Shown here one piece after another: positions 35,810-49,366 of a DNA stretch of 64,000 nucleotides (position 1 is its first letter; each line of letters opens with the position of its first letter). The notes beneath the pieces were generated by a model. The model saw only the letters and a program-made list of their open reading frames with translations, was not told the origin of the DNA and ran no database searches. The DNA is from Solen grandis (lineage: Eukaryota > Mollusca > Bivalvia > Adapedonta > Solenidae): positions 53,270,904-53,334,903 of the forward strand of contig CM037783.1 of the NCBI GenBank assembly GCA_021229015.1, in the 5' to 3' direction. Position numbers and translations under genes: made by a program.

Positions 35810-37484
35810 AGTATTGCACGGTGAATGGGTGCCATACCTCCAATGACGGGGGTCACATGGGCGGGACTTGGAGCAGCCAGTGTCACGAGGGACAGGTAAG
35901 TACTGTAACAGTTAAAACTGAGGTTTAATAGATATATCATCATTTTACGCTGATTTGCAATGTTTTGAAAATATTATATCCATCTTTAAAATTTCTGGGT
36001 TTGAATAACTATGGTCTAAGTAAAAGGTTAAATTCGAAAATTTAGTTTCCATTGTTAGAGAACATTTGAACTGAATCATTATGTCCTGTTTCATGATTTC
36101 AAAGATCTCTACTGTCAGATACGTCATTTTAAGACACTCCAGAAAATGGAAACCAATCAAACTGAAGATATAAGTTCCCCAATATATAATGTCTGACATA
36201 AAAATGGAGTATCTACTGAATATTCCTTTAACTGTTATGTTTTATGATTAGTTTCTATTATATAAAGGAAAACAAAAGAAAATAAATGTGGTTAAATACT
36301 CGTAGATAAGTATTTGCATAATTGTGACATTAATATAAAACAACACTATCAGAAAAAGGAATAAGATTAAACATGTATTCATATAAAATATCATGTATAT
36401 ATGATTTCGCTTATTGTACATGTGGATGAAAAGTATGAAACAGTTTTTATCAAATGTGTTACCCTTGGTTTTTTACCTGCTTGACATTTTTGATACGTCA
36501 TTTGGTAGAAATCATGTTTATAAGGCCTTTTTCTAATTCTTAAATGATAGTGGAACACGTAAATGTTAACGTTACTTGTTTTGTGGATAAAGCCTAGCGC
36601 TGGTTTATCCAGACAGAAGTTAAGGGGCTTCGCGTGTATCGGTGCTATAAACCGGGCACCTTATTCGGAACGAGCTAGGTTAGTGAGAGCAACCCTGGCA
36701 GAAAAAGTCGAAGAGACCGGAACTTAGTTGTGCTGGGCGATAAAGGCGTTCTTTGTCAAAAACCGCAGAACCATACACAATACGCCTGAGCGCGCAAACA
36801 ACAATAGCACGAAAATATACATGGTGACATTTAGTCAGATGATGATTTTAAATTCAAACACTACCACACAAGTTGGAATGATGCAAAAAAGTAAATGTAA
36901 AGGCATAAATATTAATAAATGCACTTTACGTAGTTTTACTCTCATTTCTAAAAATGTTTTTACCAGGTCTTCTGTTTTGAGACGAAAAGCTGTATGAACG
37001 TGGATGGTTCGTGCTCTCTCACGTGCGACACACATGAGGTAGGTGCTGGTATATATTAATTGATATGTAGTGAAAGTTTCAACCCCTAAGTCACGATTAC
37101 AGGACATTACTTTTGTCCCATGATTGGATTTCTGATTTAAGCCAAAAAAAAAAAAATTGAAATAGATAATTAAAAGAAACATTTTATACGTTTGTAAAAC
37201 AACAACAGCAACAACAACAATTATTTAAATTGCCAAGATTGTATTGTGAAACAATACCTGAAATGATACTTACCTTTGCGATTGTATCATTATGTGCGTT
37301 ACTGTAATGTCATTTAAGGTATTTGTTTTGTTTCTAATATCAGATCCTCCAATGGAATCCAGCAGGGTATGAAGAATGTGTCCCCAACTCTCACGGTATG
37401 GTTTTTTTAATTTAAAACCATGTCATCAATCACCCTAATATCAACCATGCATGCTTTGTGCCTTTATCTAATTGAACATTTGTA

Positions 37485-37515
<31 letters not shown>

Positions 37516-40500
37516 CTGACATTTTGACGGAATAAATATCCATAATTGCGCATTAAATACGGTATTTGGCAAACCACACTGAATGCTCTCCAGTAAAGGG
37601 AGTTAACCACGGATGAAAATTTAACATATGTAATTGTTTTCGTAACTTTTACATTGCAGATACATGCCCTTCAGGAATGGTAAGATGTCTCATATACTAT
37701 ATTTAACATTCTGGTTGTTTTCGCAATAATGTGATAATAAATATTCTTTATTTCGAACATTTATATCGGTCCTTAAGACGTTAAATAATCCGTGATTCTA
37801 TGTTTTGTATGTACAATTATGCGTACGGAACTTGGAAGTATATCAGTTATTTCTACAAGCTGTCATTCATTTGGTATATTTCTTTCACAAATTGCATATT
37901 TTGTTGAACACAGAAACAAAGGTCTTCAAAATTTTATGTTTTCTTTTTTAAAGGAGAAGTGCAATGTGAATGGAAATATTGACTGTGTCTCTGAGGGCAG
38001 CTGCGACTACGTCCTCGGTAAGTTTGCCCCTTTCCCTCATTAGATTTATCTTCTGAAAACTCGCCACCCTTAAAAAGGTTATATCATATGTTTGTCTTTG
38101 TTGTTGTTGATGGTTTTGGGGTTTCAGTCGACTCGGCAGTATTTCAGTTGTATAACAGTGTCAAGTTAATAACAACTTAGTAAGACCCCGAGTATACAAT
38201 GTGCATTCGCGTAGAACCACCGACTTATCGCAAGTCAACTTGTAGGCAACCTCAAAAGACTATTATGAGTGACTGACTGGGACTTACAGCAATGAGGAGC
38301 TTTAAATACTAGGTCAAAATAAATTTATTTTTATTTCAAAGGCAGTCTCTATTATCATTCCTTTTGTTCTGCTTTTAGTGTAAGATATCTAGATTGTAAA
38401 TGTGAATGATTTATATGATAACAAGTTGTTTTGTATATTGTAATGTGACAATAAAATGTCTTGACCATTTATATTTGATAATATATCTATTGTAAGGTAT
38501 GATTGGGAATGTCCACGTCTTTCACATGCTAATAACTATTGTAAATAATAGTATTACCCTTAAATCTATGACATTTGGAACTCTCAGACAGATTAGGTCT
38601 GAAACAGTGTGTCTAAACAGATATCCCTATTGTTTGTTGGAGGAAACGTAATTTTTAAATCTTTCAATACGTGATTTTATAAAATTACGGTAATTAAGTT
38701 AATGGAATAGGTGGAATATGACATTAACGTCTATCAGACAGTTTTTCGGTCATTTGGTGATTCATTAGAACTCGTGATTGATAAGGTTAGTTTACTACTT
38801 AAACAATGATACATCTTATTGTTGATTTCTAAGTGTTTATTTTTTTTAGCTTAATGCAATGTTTCAATAGAACAGTAAAATACCTATTCTAAATTTAATC
38901 TTACAGACCACATTTTAAACCGATTAAAGTTTATCTGTCAATACAAAATGCTATATTTCGACAGTGGTGTTGGTTTTTGACGGTAACTTCCAGACCTCGG
39001 TAGCCAGCAACTACTACAGCTTTATTGAGCATTCAAAGCGGCAGATTGCCGAAAAACTTGGTACTATACCGGATCAAATATGGGACCTGTATGCGTGGCA
39101 AGGTACGAGTAAACATTGCACATTGCTCGTATGCATAGAAAAGTACGAGTACACATTATACATTTCTTGTATGCATGGCAAGGTACGAGTAAACATTATA
39201 CATTGCTTGTATGTATTGCAAAGTACGAGTAAATATTTACATTCTTTGTATGCATGGCTAGGTACGAGTACACATGATACATTGCTTGAATTCATAGCAA
39301 GGTAGGAGTAAACATTGCAAAATTCTTGTATGCATGTCAGGTACAAATAATCATTACACATTGTTTCTTTGCGTGGCAAGGTACGAGTCAACATTACACA
39401 TTAATCATTAAATTTACAAGTGTGCTTTATTTCATTTTTCGTCAGGAAATTGATGTGACTAAGTTATAAAATATAACACCTGTTAATTTGTTTTATTTTT
39501 TTATATATACACAAATTAAAATGAACACTAACTTTAAAATCTCAAAGGTGTATGTTGTGTTCCTTAAAATAGATGTAACAGGACTTGTTTAAAAGTTGTG
39601 CAAAAATTTCAAGGAAAAGAATAATGGTAAAAAAATTATTATATATGATAAGAAGAAAGAAACGGTTACGGGTTAATTTCCCTTTTACCTTCTGTAACCT
39701 TTATACTTCATACTGGATGGTATTGAATCATTATTTATACGTTATGGTTTGACTCAGCAGGATATTGGTGTTGAAGATAGACTTAAAATCATTTCAAGCA
39801 GATGTGACTCCTCGAAACTATGGTTTAATTGGTATCCGACCAAGAAACATCTGAAAAGTTTCCTATAGAGATATAATTTCTTATCTTTTAGTGATTTTAG
39901 TTTTCACTTTTGGCCCGTGCGCGAAAGACAGTCGATTTACCAAATGATAAATGTATAAGAAACTTAAGCGTTAAAAAATATAATGCGTTTTTATGGATAT
40001 ATAAAATTATGCATAAACAATATTTTTTGTTCAGTATCGTAACTCATTTTCACAGCAGATGATGTTTAAATTAGATGTTAACCTGGCCCTCTTTGAATTA
40101 AACAAAACAAAAACAACAACAACAAGAACAACAACAAATATCAACATCATCATCATTAATAACAACAAACAAAACCAAAACAATACACACAAACACCATG
40201 GAGGACCATTTAATCAAACATGTACCTGTATTCTCTTTTATTTAAAGGAACTTAATAAACAATGAATTAAAATCGTTGTAATTATGTGGGTTGCTTCCTG
40301 TCACTTAGCGTATTATTTGCAGCATATATGTGAGATATAACGCAGCACCCTCATCTTCTTTGATATGCAGGTTCTATAGGAATCACGTTCAAAGTCACCC
40401 TCGACCACAAAGACGCCGCGGTAGGCCTGGCCTTATGGAATTTGGACGCCTGGTTTCTTGACCTTGATGACAACCCATTGGTTCAAATCACTGTAAACAG

Positions 40501-40532
40501 CTCGATTATAGTGAAAGTCAGCGGCGTGTATG
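35810..40532 (+). CDS. Modular protein, repeat unit 2 (exons 22-28, 198 residues)
   Basis: Exons 35810-35895, 36967-37038, 37344-37395, 37660-37679, 37954-38017, 38965-39102 and 40371-40532, with the same lengths and phases as unit 1 (594 bases). The protein differs from unit 1 at few sites: TSNDGGHMGGTWSSQ for TSNGGGHIGGTWGSQ, and VPNSHG for VPNPLG. All splice sites are intact. One intron has lost about 30 bp that units 1 and 3 keep (near 37617). Confidence 0.75.
39082..39402 (+). repeat. ~40-bp exon-intron junction minisatellite (unit 2)
   Basis: Same organisation as at 33613. The second and third monomers differ from unit 1; one monomer here keeps a perfect 'catggcaaggtacgagtaaa'. Confidence 0.85.
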
Positions 40533-41202
40533 GTAAGAGTACTAGTATTGGAAATTTTGCGTGCTATATGGAATAGCTCTACATTTACAGGTTAAATGTC
40601 AGCCATGCGATTTGTTAGCCACCATTCAAATTTCCATTAAATACATTACCGTTTTTCTCGTATCATTTCTTTTCGATATAATGTACTCACCCCTACATTT
40701 CCGTTATATCTTTAGTTTATGGCTAGTTATGTCATTGATTCCTTTCTGTTTTCATGGCCTTCTCGGGTAAAACAATATTTTGTTGTTCAGGTAGTCCATC
40801 TATCACACTGATCAGTAACGGTAGTCATAGTCTCCATTTCTATTTGTTTAAATTCTAACAACCTAGTATTATTCTCTGATCGGCATCCAGTATATTAGGT
40901 TAATGGCCAGGTGTCAGGATAATTGGACTGATTGTGGTATCATGCCACATATCTATGGCGTCATACTGCAGTTTGGCAGAACCCGATCTGTCTAGATACA
41001 GACGCCAAAGGACTGGACTATTGTCATGAAACAAGCATATCAATAATCTTACGTATTTCTTTCAGAATGGGTAGTTACATAATGATGATATTTTCTACAT
41101 ACGATTTATATACATGTCTATTCAAATTGTGCCGATGAATTAATTTAGCACCGATGATATAAGCGGTCAGAAACGATATCATTAATCGTATTATGCCTGC
41201 AG

Positions 41203-43424
41203 AGTATTGCACGGTGAATGGGTGCCATACCTCCAATGACGGGGGTCACATGGGCGGGACTTGGAGCAGCCAGTGTCACGAGGGACAGGTAAGTACTGTA
41301 ACAGTTAAAACTGAGGTTTAATAGATATATCATCATTTTACGCTGATTTGCAATGTTTTGAAAATATTATATCCATCTTTAAAATTTCTGGGTTTGAATA
41401 ACTATGGTCTAAGTAAAAGGTTAAATTCGAAAATTTAAGTTTCCATTGTTAGAGAACATTTGAACTGAATCATTATGTCCTGTTTCATGATTTCAAAGAT
41501 CTCTACTGTCAGATACGTCATTTTAAGACACTCCAGAAAATGGAAACCAATCAAACTGAAGATATAAGTTCCCCAATATATAATGTCTGACATAAAAATG
41601 GAGTATCTACTGAATATTCCTTTAACTGTTATGTTTTATGATTAGTTTCTATTATATAAAGGAAAACAAAAGAAAATAAATGTGGTTAAATACTCGTAGA
41701 TAAGTATTTGCATAATTTGACATTAAATATAAAAACTATCAGAAAAAGGAATAAGATTAAACATGTATTCATATAAAATATCATGTATATATGATTTCGC
41801 TTATTGTACATGTGGATGAAAAGTATGAAACAGTTTTTATCAAATGTGTTACCCTTGGTTTTTTACCTGCTTGACATTTTTGATACGTCATTTGGTAGAA
41901 ATCATGTTTATAAGGCCTTTTTCTAATTCTTAAATGATAGTGGAACACGTAAATGTTAACGTTACTTGTTTTGTGGATAAAGCCTAGCGCTGGTTTATCC
42001 AGACAGAAGTTAAGGGGCTTCGCGTGTATCGGTGCTATAAACCGGGCACCTTATTCGGAACGAGCTAGGTTAGTGAGAGCAACCCTGGCAGAAAAAGTCG
42101 AAGAGACCGGAACTTAGTTGTGCTGGGCGATAAAGGCGTTCTTTGTCAAAAACCGCAGAACCATACACAATACGCCTGAGCGCGCAAACAACAATAGCAC
42201 GAAAATATACATGGTGACATTTAGTCAGATGATGATTTTAAATTCAAACACTACCACACAAGTTGGAATGATGCAAAAAAGTAAATGTTAAGGCATTAAT
42301 ATTAATAAATGCACTTTACGTAATTTTACTCTCATTTCTAAAAATGTTTTTACCAGGTCTTCTGTTTTGAGACGAAAAGCTGTATGAACGTGGATGGTTC
42401 GTGCTCTCTCACGTGCGACACACATGAGGTAGGTGCTGGTATATATTAATTGATATGTAGTGAACGTTTCAACCCTAAGTCACGATCACAGGACATTACT
42501 TTTGTCCCATGATTGGATTTCTGATTTAAGCCAAAAAAAAAAAATTGAAATAGATAATTAAAAGAAACATTTTATACGTTTGTAAAACAACAACAGCAAC
42601 AACAACAATTATTTAAATTGCCAAGATTGTATTGTGAAACAATACCTGAAATGATACTTACCTTTGCGATTGTATCATTATGTGCGTTACTGTAATGTCA
42701 TTTAAGGTATTTGTTTTGTTTCTAATATCAGATCCTCCAATGGAATCCAGCAGGGTATGAAGAATGTGTCCCCAACTCTCACGGTATGGTTTTTTTAATT
42801 TAAAACCATGTCATCAATCACCCTAATATCAACCATGCATGCTTTGTGCCTTTATCTAATTGAACATTTGTAATCTATCTATCTATCTATCTATCTATCC
42901 TGACATTTTGACGGAATAAATATCCATAATTGCGCATTAAATACGGTATTTGGCAAACCACACTGAATGCTCTCCAGTAAAGGGAGTTAACCACGGATGA
43001 GATAAAACATATTAATAGACTAGTTATTTAACATATGTAATTGTTTTCGTAACTTTTACATTGCAGATACATGCCCTTCAGGAATGGTAAGATGTCTCAT
43101 ATACTATATTTAACATTCTGGTTGTTTTCGCAATAATGTGATAATAAATATTCTTTATTTCGAACATTTATATCGGTCCTTAAGACGTCAAATAATCCGT
43201 GATTCTATGTTTTGTATGTACAATTATGTGTACAGAACTTGGAAGTATATCAGTTATTTCTACAAGCTGTCATTCATTTGGTATATTTCTTTCACAAATT
43301 GCATATTTTGTTGAACATAGAAACAAAGGTCTTCAAAATTTTATGTTTTCTTTTTTAAAGGAGAAGTGCAATGTGAATGGAAATATTGACTGTGTCTCTG
43401 AGGGCAGCTGCGACTACGTCCTCG
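41203..43424 (+). CDS. Modular protein, repeat unit 3 (exons 29-33; runs into assembly gap)
   Basis: Exons 41203-41288, 42357-42428, 42732-42783, 43067-43086 and 43361-43424 repeat unit 2 almost base for base. The sixth exon of the unit should begin within about 5 bases of the first N: the last real bases (ctatatttcga) are the ones that precede its acceptor in units 1 and 2. The 3' end of the gene is not in the window; after the gap the sequence is unrelated. Confidence 0.75.
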
Positions 43425-44366
43425 GTAAGTTTGCCCCTTTCCCTCATTAGATTTATCTTCTGAAAACTCGCCACCCTTAAAAAGGTTATATCATATGTTT
43501 GTCTTTGTTGTTGTTGATGGTTTTGGGGTTTCAGTCGACTCGGCAGTATTTCAGTTGTATAACAGTGTCAAGTTAATAACAACTTAGTAAGACCCCGAGT
43601 ATACAATGTGCATTCGCGTAGAACCACCGACTTATCGCAAGTCAACTTGTAGGCAACCTCAAAAGACTATTATGAGTGACTGACTGGGACTTACAGCAAT
43701 GAGGAGCTTTAAATACTAGGTCAAAATAAATTTATTTTTATTTCAAAGGCAGTCTCTATTATCATTCCTTTTGTTCTGCTTTTAGTGTAAGATATCTAGA
43801 TTGTAAATGTGAATGATTTATATGATAACAAGTTGTTTTGTATATTGTAATGTGACAATAAAATGTCTTGACCATTTATATTTGATAATATATCTATTGT
43901 AAGGTATGATTGGGAATGTCCACGTCTTTCACATGCTAATAATTATTGTAAATAATAGTATTACCCTTAAATCTATGACATTTGGAACTCTCAGACAGAT
44001 TAGGTCTGAAACAGTGTGTCTAAACAGATATCCCTATCGTTTGTTGGAGGAAACGTAATTTTTAAATCTTTCAATACGTGATTTTATAAAATTACGGTAA
44101 TTAAGTTAATGGAATAGGTGGAACATGACATTAACGTCTATCAGACAGTTTTTCGGTCATTTGGTGATTCATTAGAACTCGTGATTGATTAGGTTAGTTT
44201 ACTACTTAAACAATGATACATCTTATTGTTGATTTCTAAGTGTTTATTTTTTAGCTTAATGCAATGTTTCAATAGAACAGTAAAATACCTATTCTAAATT
44301 TAATCTTACAGACCACATTTAAAACCGATTAAAGTTTATCTGTCAATACAAAATGCTATATTTCGA

Positions 44367-44466
44367 NNNNNNNNNNNNNNNNNNNNNNNNNNNNNNNNNN
44401 NNNNNNNNNNNNNNNNNNNNNNNNNNNNNNNNNNNNNNNNNNNNNNNNNNNNNNNNNNNNNNNNNN
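44367..44466. other. Assembly gap (100 N)
   Basis: Exactly 100 N, a conventional placeholder for unknown gap size. It falls inside repeat unit 3, a few bases before an expected exon. Confidence 1.
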
Positions 44467-46800
44467 GACATTTCCTCCCGAGGTATTACGTTTAGAATTT
44501 CCTCTTTGAATGGTTATTCTCTTTAATGTCTAATGTTTACCTATTCTGTGTCCAAATGGTAAGATTGAACTTCTAAACAATGTCTTCAATTTGTAATTTG
44601 CAAAATTTGTAAAATGTATGACTGCTTTTGAATTAAGGGAAGTATTATAGAACGAGCAATAAAATGTTGCAATCATTTACATTTTACGATAATAGGTGGT
44701 CTTAAAAATAACAAGCAATATTATATGCCAAAATGATCGCTAAGTTGGCCATCATATATTGCAAGTTCAGAGAGAATATCATATCTGATTGTTAAAGATT
44801 TATTTACATTTGTAAAGGTTCGATATTTTTGAATTAATGTCACACTTTTTAAAAATGTACATCGATTTCAGTTACAACAATTACAATGAAGGTTAAAAAC
44901 AAAGTCATTTCAGGGCCAAAGTACAAAAAACACTTCAAAATTTTGTATCTCCTCTACTTTTACGTGTTTTACCGTGATTGCATAAGCATTATTGATCCCT
45001 CGCTGAAGATGGTTTGCCGCTAGTTTTCTTATGTAATCAATTGAGAGGCTATGTATAATTCTTCAGATTAGAAATTAAAATCTGGTTCCCCTGAATTTAT
45101 CTATTTAGTTTATTTCTCTATGGCAGTGTATGTTCTATAGTCTTAATAACAAGTGACTGATCAAAGCTAATTCACAAACCTGGATAACTGGATCTTTCAC
45201 CCGGGTTTGAATTGGCAGAAAAAAGTTCTTTTGTTGATGTACCTCCAAACCATTTGAGATGATAAAATTGTACTTGTAGAAAATGTTTAATTTTGTAAAA
45301 AAAAATTAACACAACTATAATACGAATACGAAAGTCTGCAGTTGTATAAAGAAATCACTTCCGTACTGGAAAATGTCATTTTGAATAGCTCTTATTTCTC
45401 TTATTTCGCAGTTTGTTCTTCATTAGATAAGATTTGTGTCTCCAATTCTATGTGAAATTAGACAGTCAAAGGATGGTATAGTAATAGCTCGTGAAACAAT
45501 AAAATCGTCATAGTTGAAACATTGGTGTCTCCATTCGATATTTTAAATGTAATATGTAATAATCAATGCAAGCAAATCTTTTTTAAGCTGATTTGTCATG
45601 GAAAATCCCTACACTTTGAATATATCAGCATGTCAATCGATGAAAAAATCACAAATTTCAGTTTATTGTTCCTGACTTTAACACGGATTATGCTTTCCTA
45701 AAACAATATTACAATATTGGAAATGACACTTGACATGGTATATTCTATCAGATGATGGGTTACAATACTTGAGTGCAGAACAATTACAGAAATTCATAGA
45801 GGAATATTACTAATGTTAGAACGTTGCTAAACTTTACCAGTATTTTATACACCACAAAGTGTTCTATTGTTATTTCTCTTCATACAGCAAGTAAATTGTT
45901 TTACAGACCATGACAGGGACTTGCGGTTAATTTCTTTATGTTCCTATGCCTCTCTACCATTATTGCCAAATTGAGGCACCTAGTGGGAATGGTTATTTCC
46001 TTATATACTCTTTATAAATTTTTTTTTTTCTTCTACTTAACTCGTGGTTAGAATTCATTTTCAATTGGCATTTCTACACTAGTTTCTAAAAAGTTGATAC
46101 CTTGAGGAATGAGACCACTAGGGTATCGGATAGTTTTCCAAAATACTATATATAAAAAAATTCAATATTCCTCCTCTTTGAAACCAATACTCATAGTTAA
46201 TGTCATTTCTTCCAATGGTCACCTAACAATGCTCTCTCTTATTTGGTAAAATTAAGTTGATTTCTAGAAAATTGAGACCCAAAGGGGGTCGGTCCTTTTC
46301 CTTTTATTTTTCAAAATTCTTACTCTGTTAAACCAATAGTTAGAATCTAATTTTATTGAGCAGAAACGGTCACCTTTTGATAAGTGACAGATTGAATTTG
46401 CATTTCAATTTGCTATCGTATGCACATATCTAATGGGTATGGACCTTTGAACTGAGCAAATATTAAATTGTTTTAGTGCATTTCTAATCGATGTTTTATT
46501 TTATAATCAGGATGGTATTGCTTTTCATTAACATTATTTACCAAATAATCATCGTCTGGATTTTGCATTTGTATTGCTGAATAATAACTTCACTTTAAAA
46601 TGAGAGTCCTTCATATGTAAAACCTTATTTTCATTTGCGTTTTTGAACACACATCTCAGAGACAAATCCTTGATTGTAGATGCTAGTGTGTCTGAAGATT
46701 GATAAACTGAAATAGAAAATGTGTTCTTATGTGTTAAGAAGCTAGAAAATAGCTGCATTAAATACTGCGTTCATATATTACAGATGGTGTTCTAGCAGAA
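44467..46800. other. Sequence after the gap, nothing recognised
   Basis: AT-rich. No exons of the modular gene and no transposon features were seen. The sequence may come from any distance downstream because the gap size is unknown. Confidence 0.4.
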
Positions 46801-46849
46801 GGTCGTGTCCCCATCCTTTAGCGCTAGATCCGTGTTTTCATCACTGGAA

Positions 46850-48430
46850 TGTACTTCCAGCGACTCTAAAACTTTCCGTATACCTATATTTAACGGGCTG
46901 ATCTTTTAGAAATTTGTCCAATCGTCCCTCAAAGGAATGTACGTCTTTGGTAATATTACACTTTCTGGTAGCTTATTCCAAGTGTCCACAAGTCTATAAC
47001 AAAATGGATATTTTCGTACGCATAGTCTAGGTCGTTTCTTGAAGAGCTTATAATAATGTCCCCTGGTAGCTTGGCTAGGTTTACTATCAAATAAGTTCGG
47101 AACTGCTGGGCCATTTTTACAGTGATTGTTTTATAAGCTTCTATGAGGTCTCCTCGCAATCTTCTATAAACAAAAGTTGGCAACTTCAGTTCCTTCCTTC
47201 AATCTATCCTCATTAGACAATTCAGATAATCCTGATACTTGTTTCGTAGCTCTTCTAAGCACGTTTTCTAGTATTTCAATATTTTTCATAAGTTGCGGGT
47301 TCCAAACTGGATTAGCATACTCTAAATGTGGTCTCACTAATGATGTGAACAGCGTTTTAAATGTCTTCTTATCTAAATATTCAAAAGTTCTCCTAATAAT
47401 TCCGACGATTGAATTGGCTCTGTGTACTTTTTCATTTATGTGTTTCTCAAAATTCTTTTTACTGTTTACTGTCAATAACAACTCCAATATCTTTCCCCAT
47501 CATTATATTCATCATAGGGTTCAAATTTCTATTTAACTTGTAATCATATTCACTAGTCTTAGAATTCCCTATTCTCATTACTTTACATTTATCTGGATGA
47601 AATTTTAAATTCCATTGTCTGACTATTCTTTCATATATCTGATTGAAGCATTTCACCGTCACTTACGTTCAAATTTGTCCTAAAATCTTCGTGTCAGCTG
47701 CGAATAGGAATATTTCACTTCCATTTGTTATACTTGAAGGGAGATCGTTTATATATAATACGAAGCAAATTGGCCCTAGCATCGATCCCTGAGGTATACC
47801 ACTTGTTACGTTTTTTCCAATCTGAATTTGACCCATTTACATTTACACGTTCGATTGTTAAAAAAAGCCTGAATCCAATTAATATATTTATGACCAAAAT
47901 TATACATTTTCAATTTATGAATTAATTTAGCATGGCTAACCTTGTCAAATGCTTTCATAAAGTCACAATAGGCTACGTCTATAGCTCCCCCTTTATCTAA
48001 AATTTCAGTCCATCTATCAATAACTGTCAAAAGTTGTAATACTGAAATAAAGCCATATTGATTATCACTGAATAAATAATTTACCTTCATATGTTTCACC
48101 ATTTTCTCTCTCACAATAGTTTTCCAAAACTTAACATACAATATAAGTCAAACTGACCGGCCTATAATTACCAGCATATTTACGATCACCCTTCTTAAAT
48201 AAAGCAGTTACACTGGCACATTTTCATTCATTAGGTACTTCTCCCTTAGTCCATGAACTATTAAATATAATAGACAATGGCTTCGCTATATCTGAGAGCA
48301 AATCATGTACATGTAGTACTCTTGGATGCAGTTTATCTGGTCTTGGTAATTTACTAATTTTTAAGTTTTTCAGTCTTTTCTCGACAATGCCAAGAGTTAT
48401 TATCAAAATATTTTGACTTTGCACATCGGG
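46850..48430 (-). pseudogene. Degenerate non-LTR retrotransposon (LINE) reverse transcriptase, 3' part
   Basis: Frames on the minus strand, broken by shifts, give in order: LPRPDKLHPRVL and SWTKGEVPNE; AYCDFMKAFDKVSHAKLIHKL; GSMLGPICFVLYINDLPS; FAADTKIL; WNLKFHPDKCKVM; and the thumb/connection stretch SLVRPHLEYANPVWNPQL, RRATKQVSGL and FVYRRLRGDLIEAY. These are canonical CR1/Jockey-type reverse transcriptase blocks. The catalytic FADD is FAAD here (47693-47704), so the enzyme would be dead, besides the frameshifts. The 5' half and endonuclease are missing. Confidence 0.85.
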
Positions 48431-49252
48431 TGGAACACTAATCTGTGGCTGTATTAATGATTGTTTATTACGCAGTCAAATTAGTGCAGATAAAAAATAG
48501 CAAATATATATATATAGTCATTTATTAAACTACACATCCTTTCTTGGAAAAATCATCAGTAAAACTGGGCTATAAATAATTGGAATCCACGTTTATTTTA
48601 GTTTTGTTTTTATATTAATTTTCTTCCTATTTAGAGATACATTGGTGTATATTAGTTCTTTTGCTATAGATAATGCTATTCTCTAGAAATAATTTAAGAA
48701 TTGGGAAGATTTCTAAATGAAATAAATGTCATCTCCTGATTTGTAGCAAGTACGCATTCACTTATAAGAATAATTAGATTTAAAGATTTTTTTTCATGTA
48801 ATACATTTCCATGCCTCGTTTTGTTCGGGAAACAATTGACAGTTCTTTGTTTGAGAAATGAATTCACCAGATTTCTATTTTTACTTAAGTAAAGACAGAT
48901 ATGCACTGTTGTATATAACTGTGATGAAAATTGAATAATTGTTGTTTTTTTTTGTTGCAATAAGATTTTTTCTCACCTTTCCTCTCTCTGGGGATTAATT
49001 TAAATTCATCTTTTTTGCATTATTTACAGGATTTTCTTGCAGTTTTTGGGATGCTTGAAATCCAATCATATCTGCACATGAATACATAAAATTCTATGGT
49101 GCCTGAATACATACATATCTTTCCACTGAGCATTCAGCTGTCGTGTCCACTTTCTTCACTTGTCAGTGAACATTCTGTATTTGCATTGTGGGACCAGATC
49201 ACCATCCAAGTTAAAATGTTGTTCTATTTTTTTTTTTTTTTTTTTTTTTCAG

Positions 49253-49349
49253 AATATGTCTGGCTGTTTCATTGGTTGCAACAGTATAAGCAAATGTTAC
49301 TCTGATTTTCTTTATGGTGACTTTATTGTATTGGACGATATCAATAAGG
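49253..49349 (+). CDS. Unrecognised gene, exon a
   Basis: Follows a long T tract and CAG. It reads NMSGCFIGCNSISKCYSDFL then YGDFIVLDDINK plus one base, ending at AAGG|gtaggt (phase 1). The next exon supplies TG to make Val. The exon stands alone only weakly; support comes from the phase chain with exons at 50574, 51136 and 54462. An overlapping frame (EYVWLFHWLQQYKQMLL, stop) is an alternative reading as a terminal exon. 5' exons were not found. Confidence 0.4.
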
Positions 49350-49366
49350 GTAGGTGTGGCGGTTTT

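Larger units (their letters stand above)
29335..44366 (+). repeat. 5.4-kb tandem genomic repeat array (units 1-3)
   Basis: Equivalent exon starts lie at 30372, 35810 and 41203, so the unit lengths are 5,438 and 5,393 bp. Introns, embedded SINEs and exons are all duplicated. Units 2 and 3 look nearly identical, for example sharing a (TATC)n expansion near 37480 and 42875 that unit 1 lacks. Unit 1 is more diverged. Homology begins in the intron before exon 14. Confidence 0.9.

Noticed and set aside
36728..37182. ORFs of 89-115 residues recurring in each 5.4-kb unit
   Set aside because: They lie across introns and are copied with the unit; the short exon between them reads in another frame.
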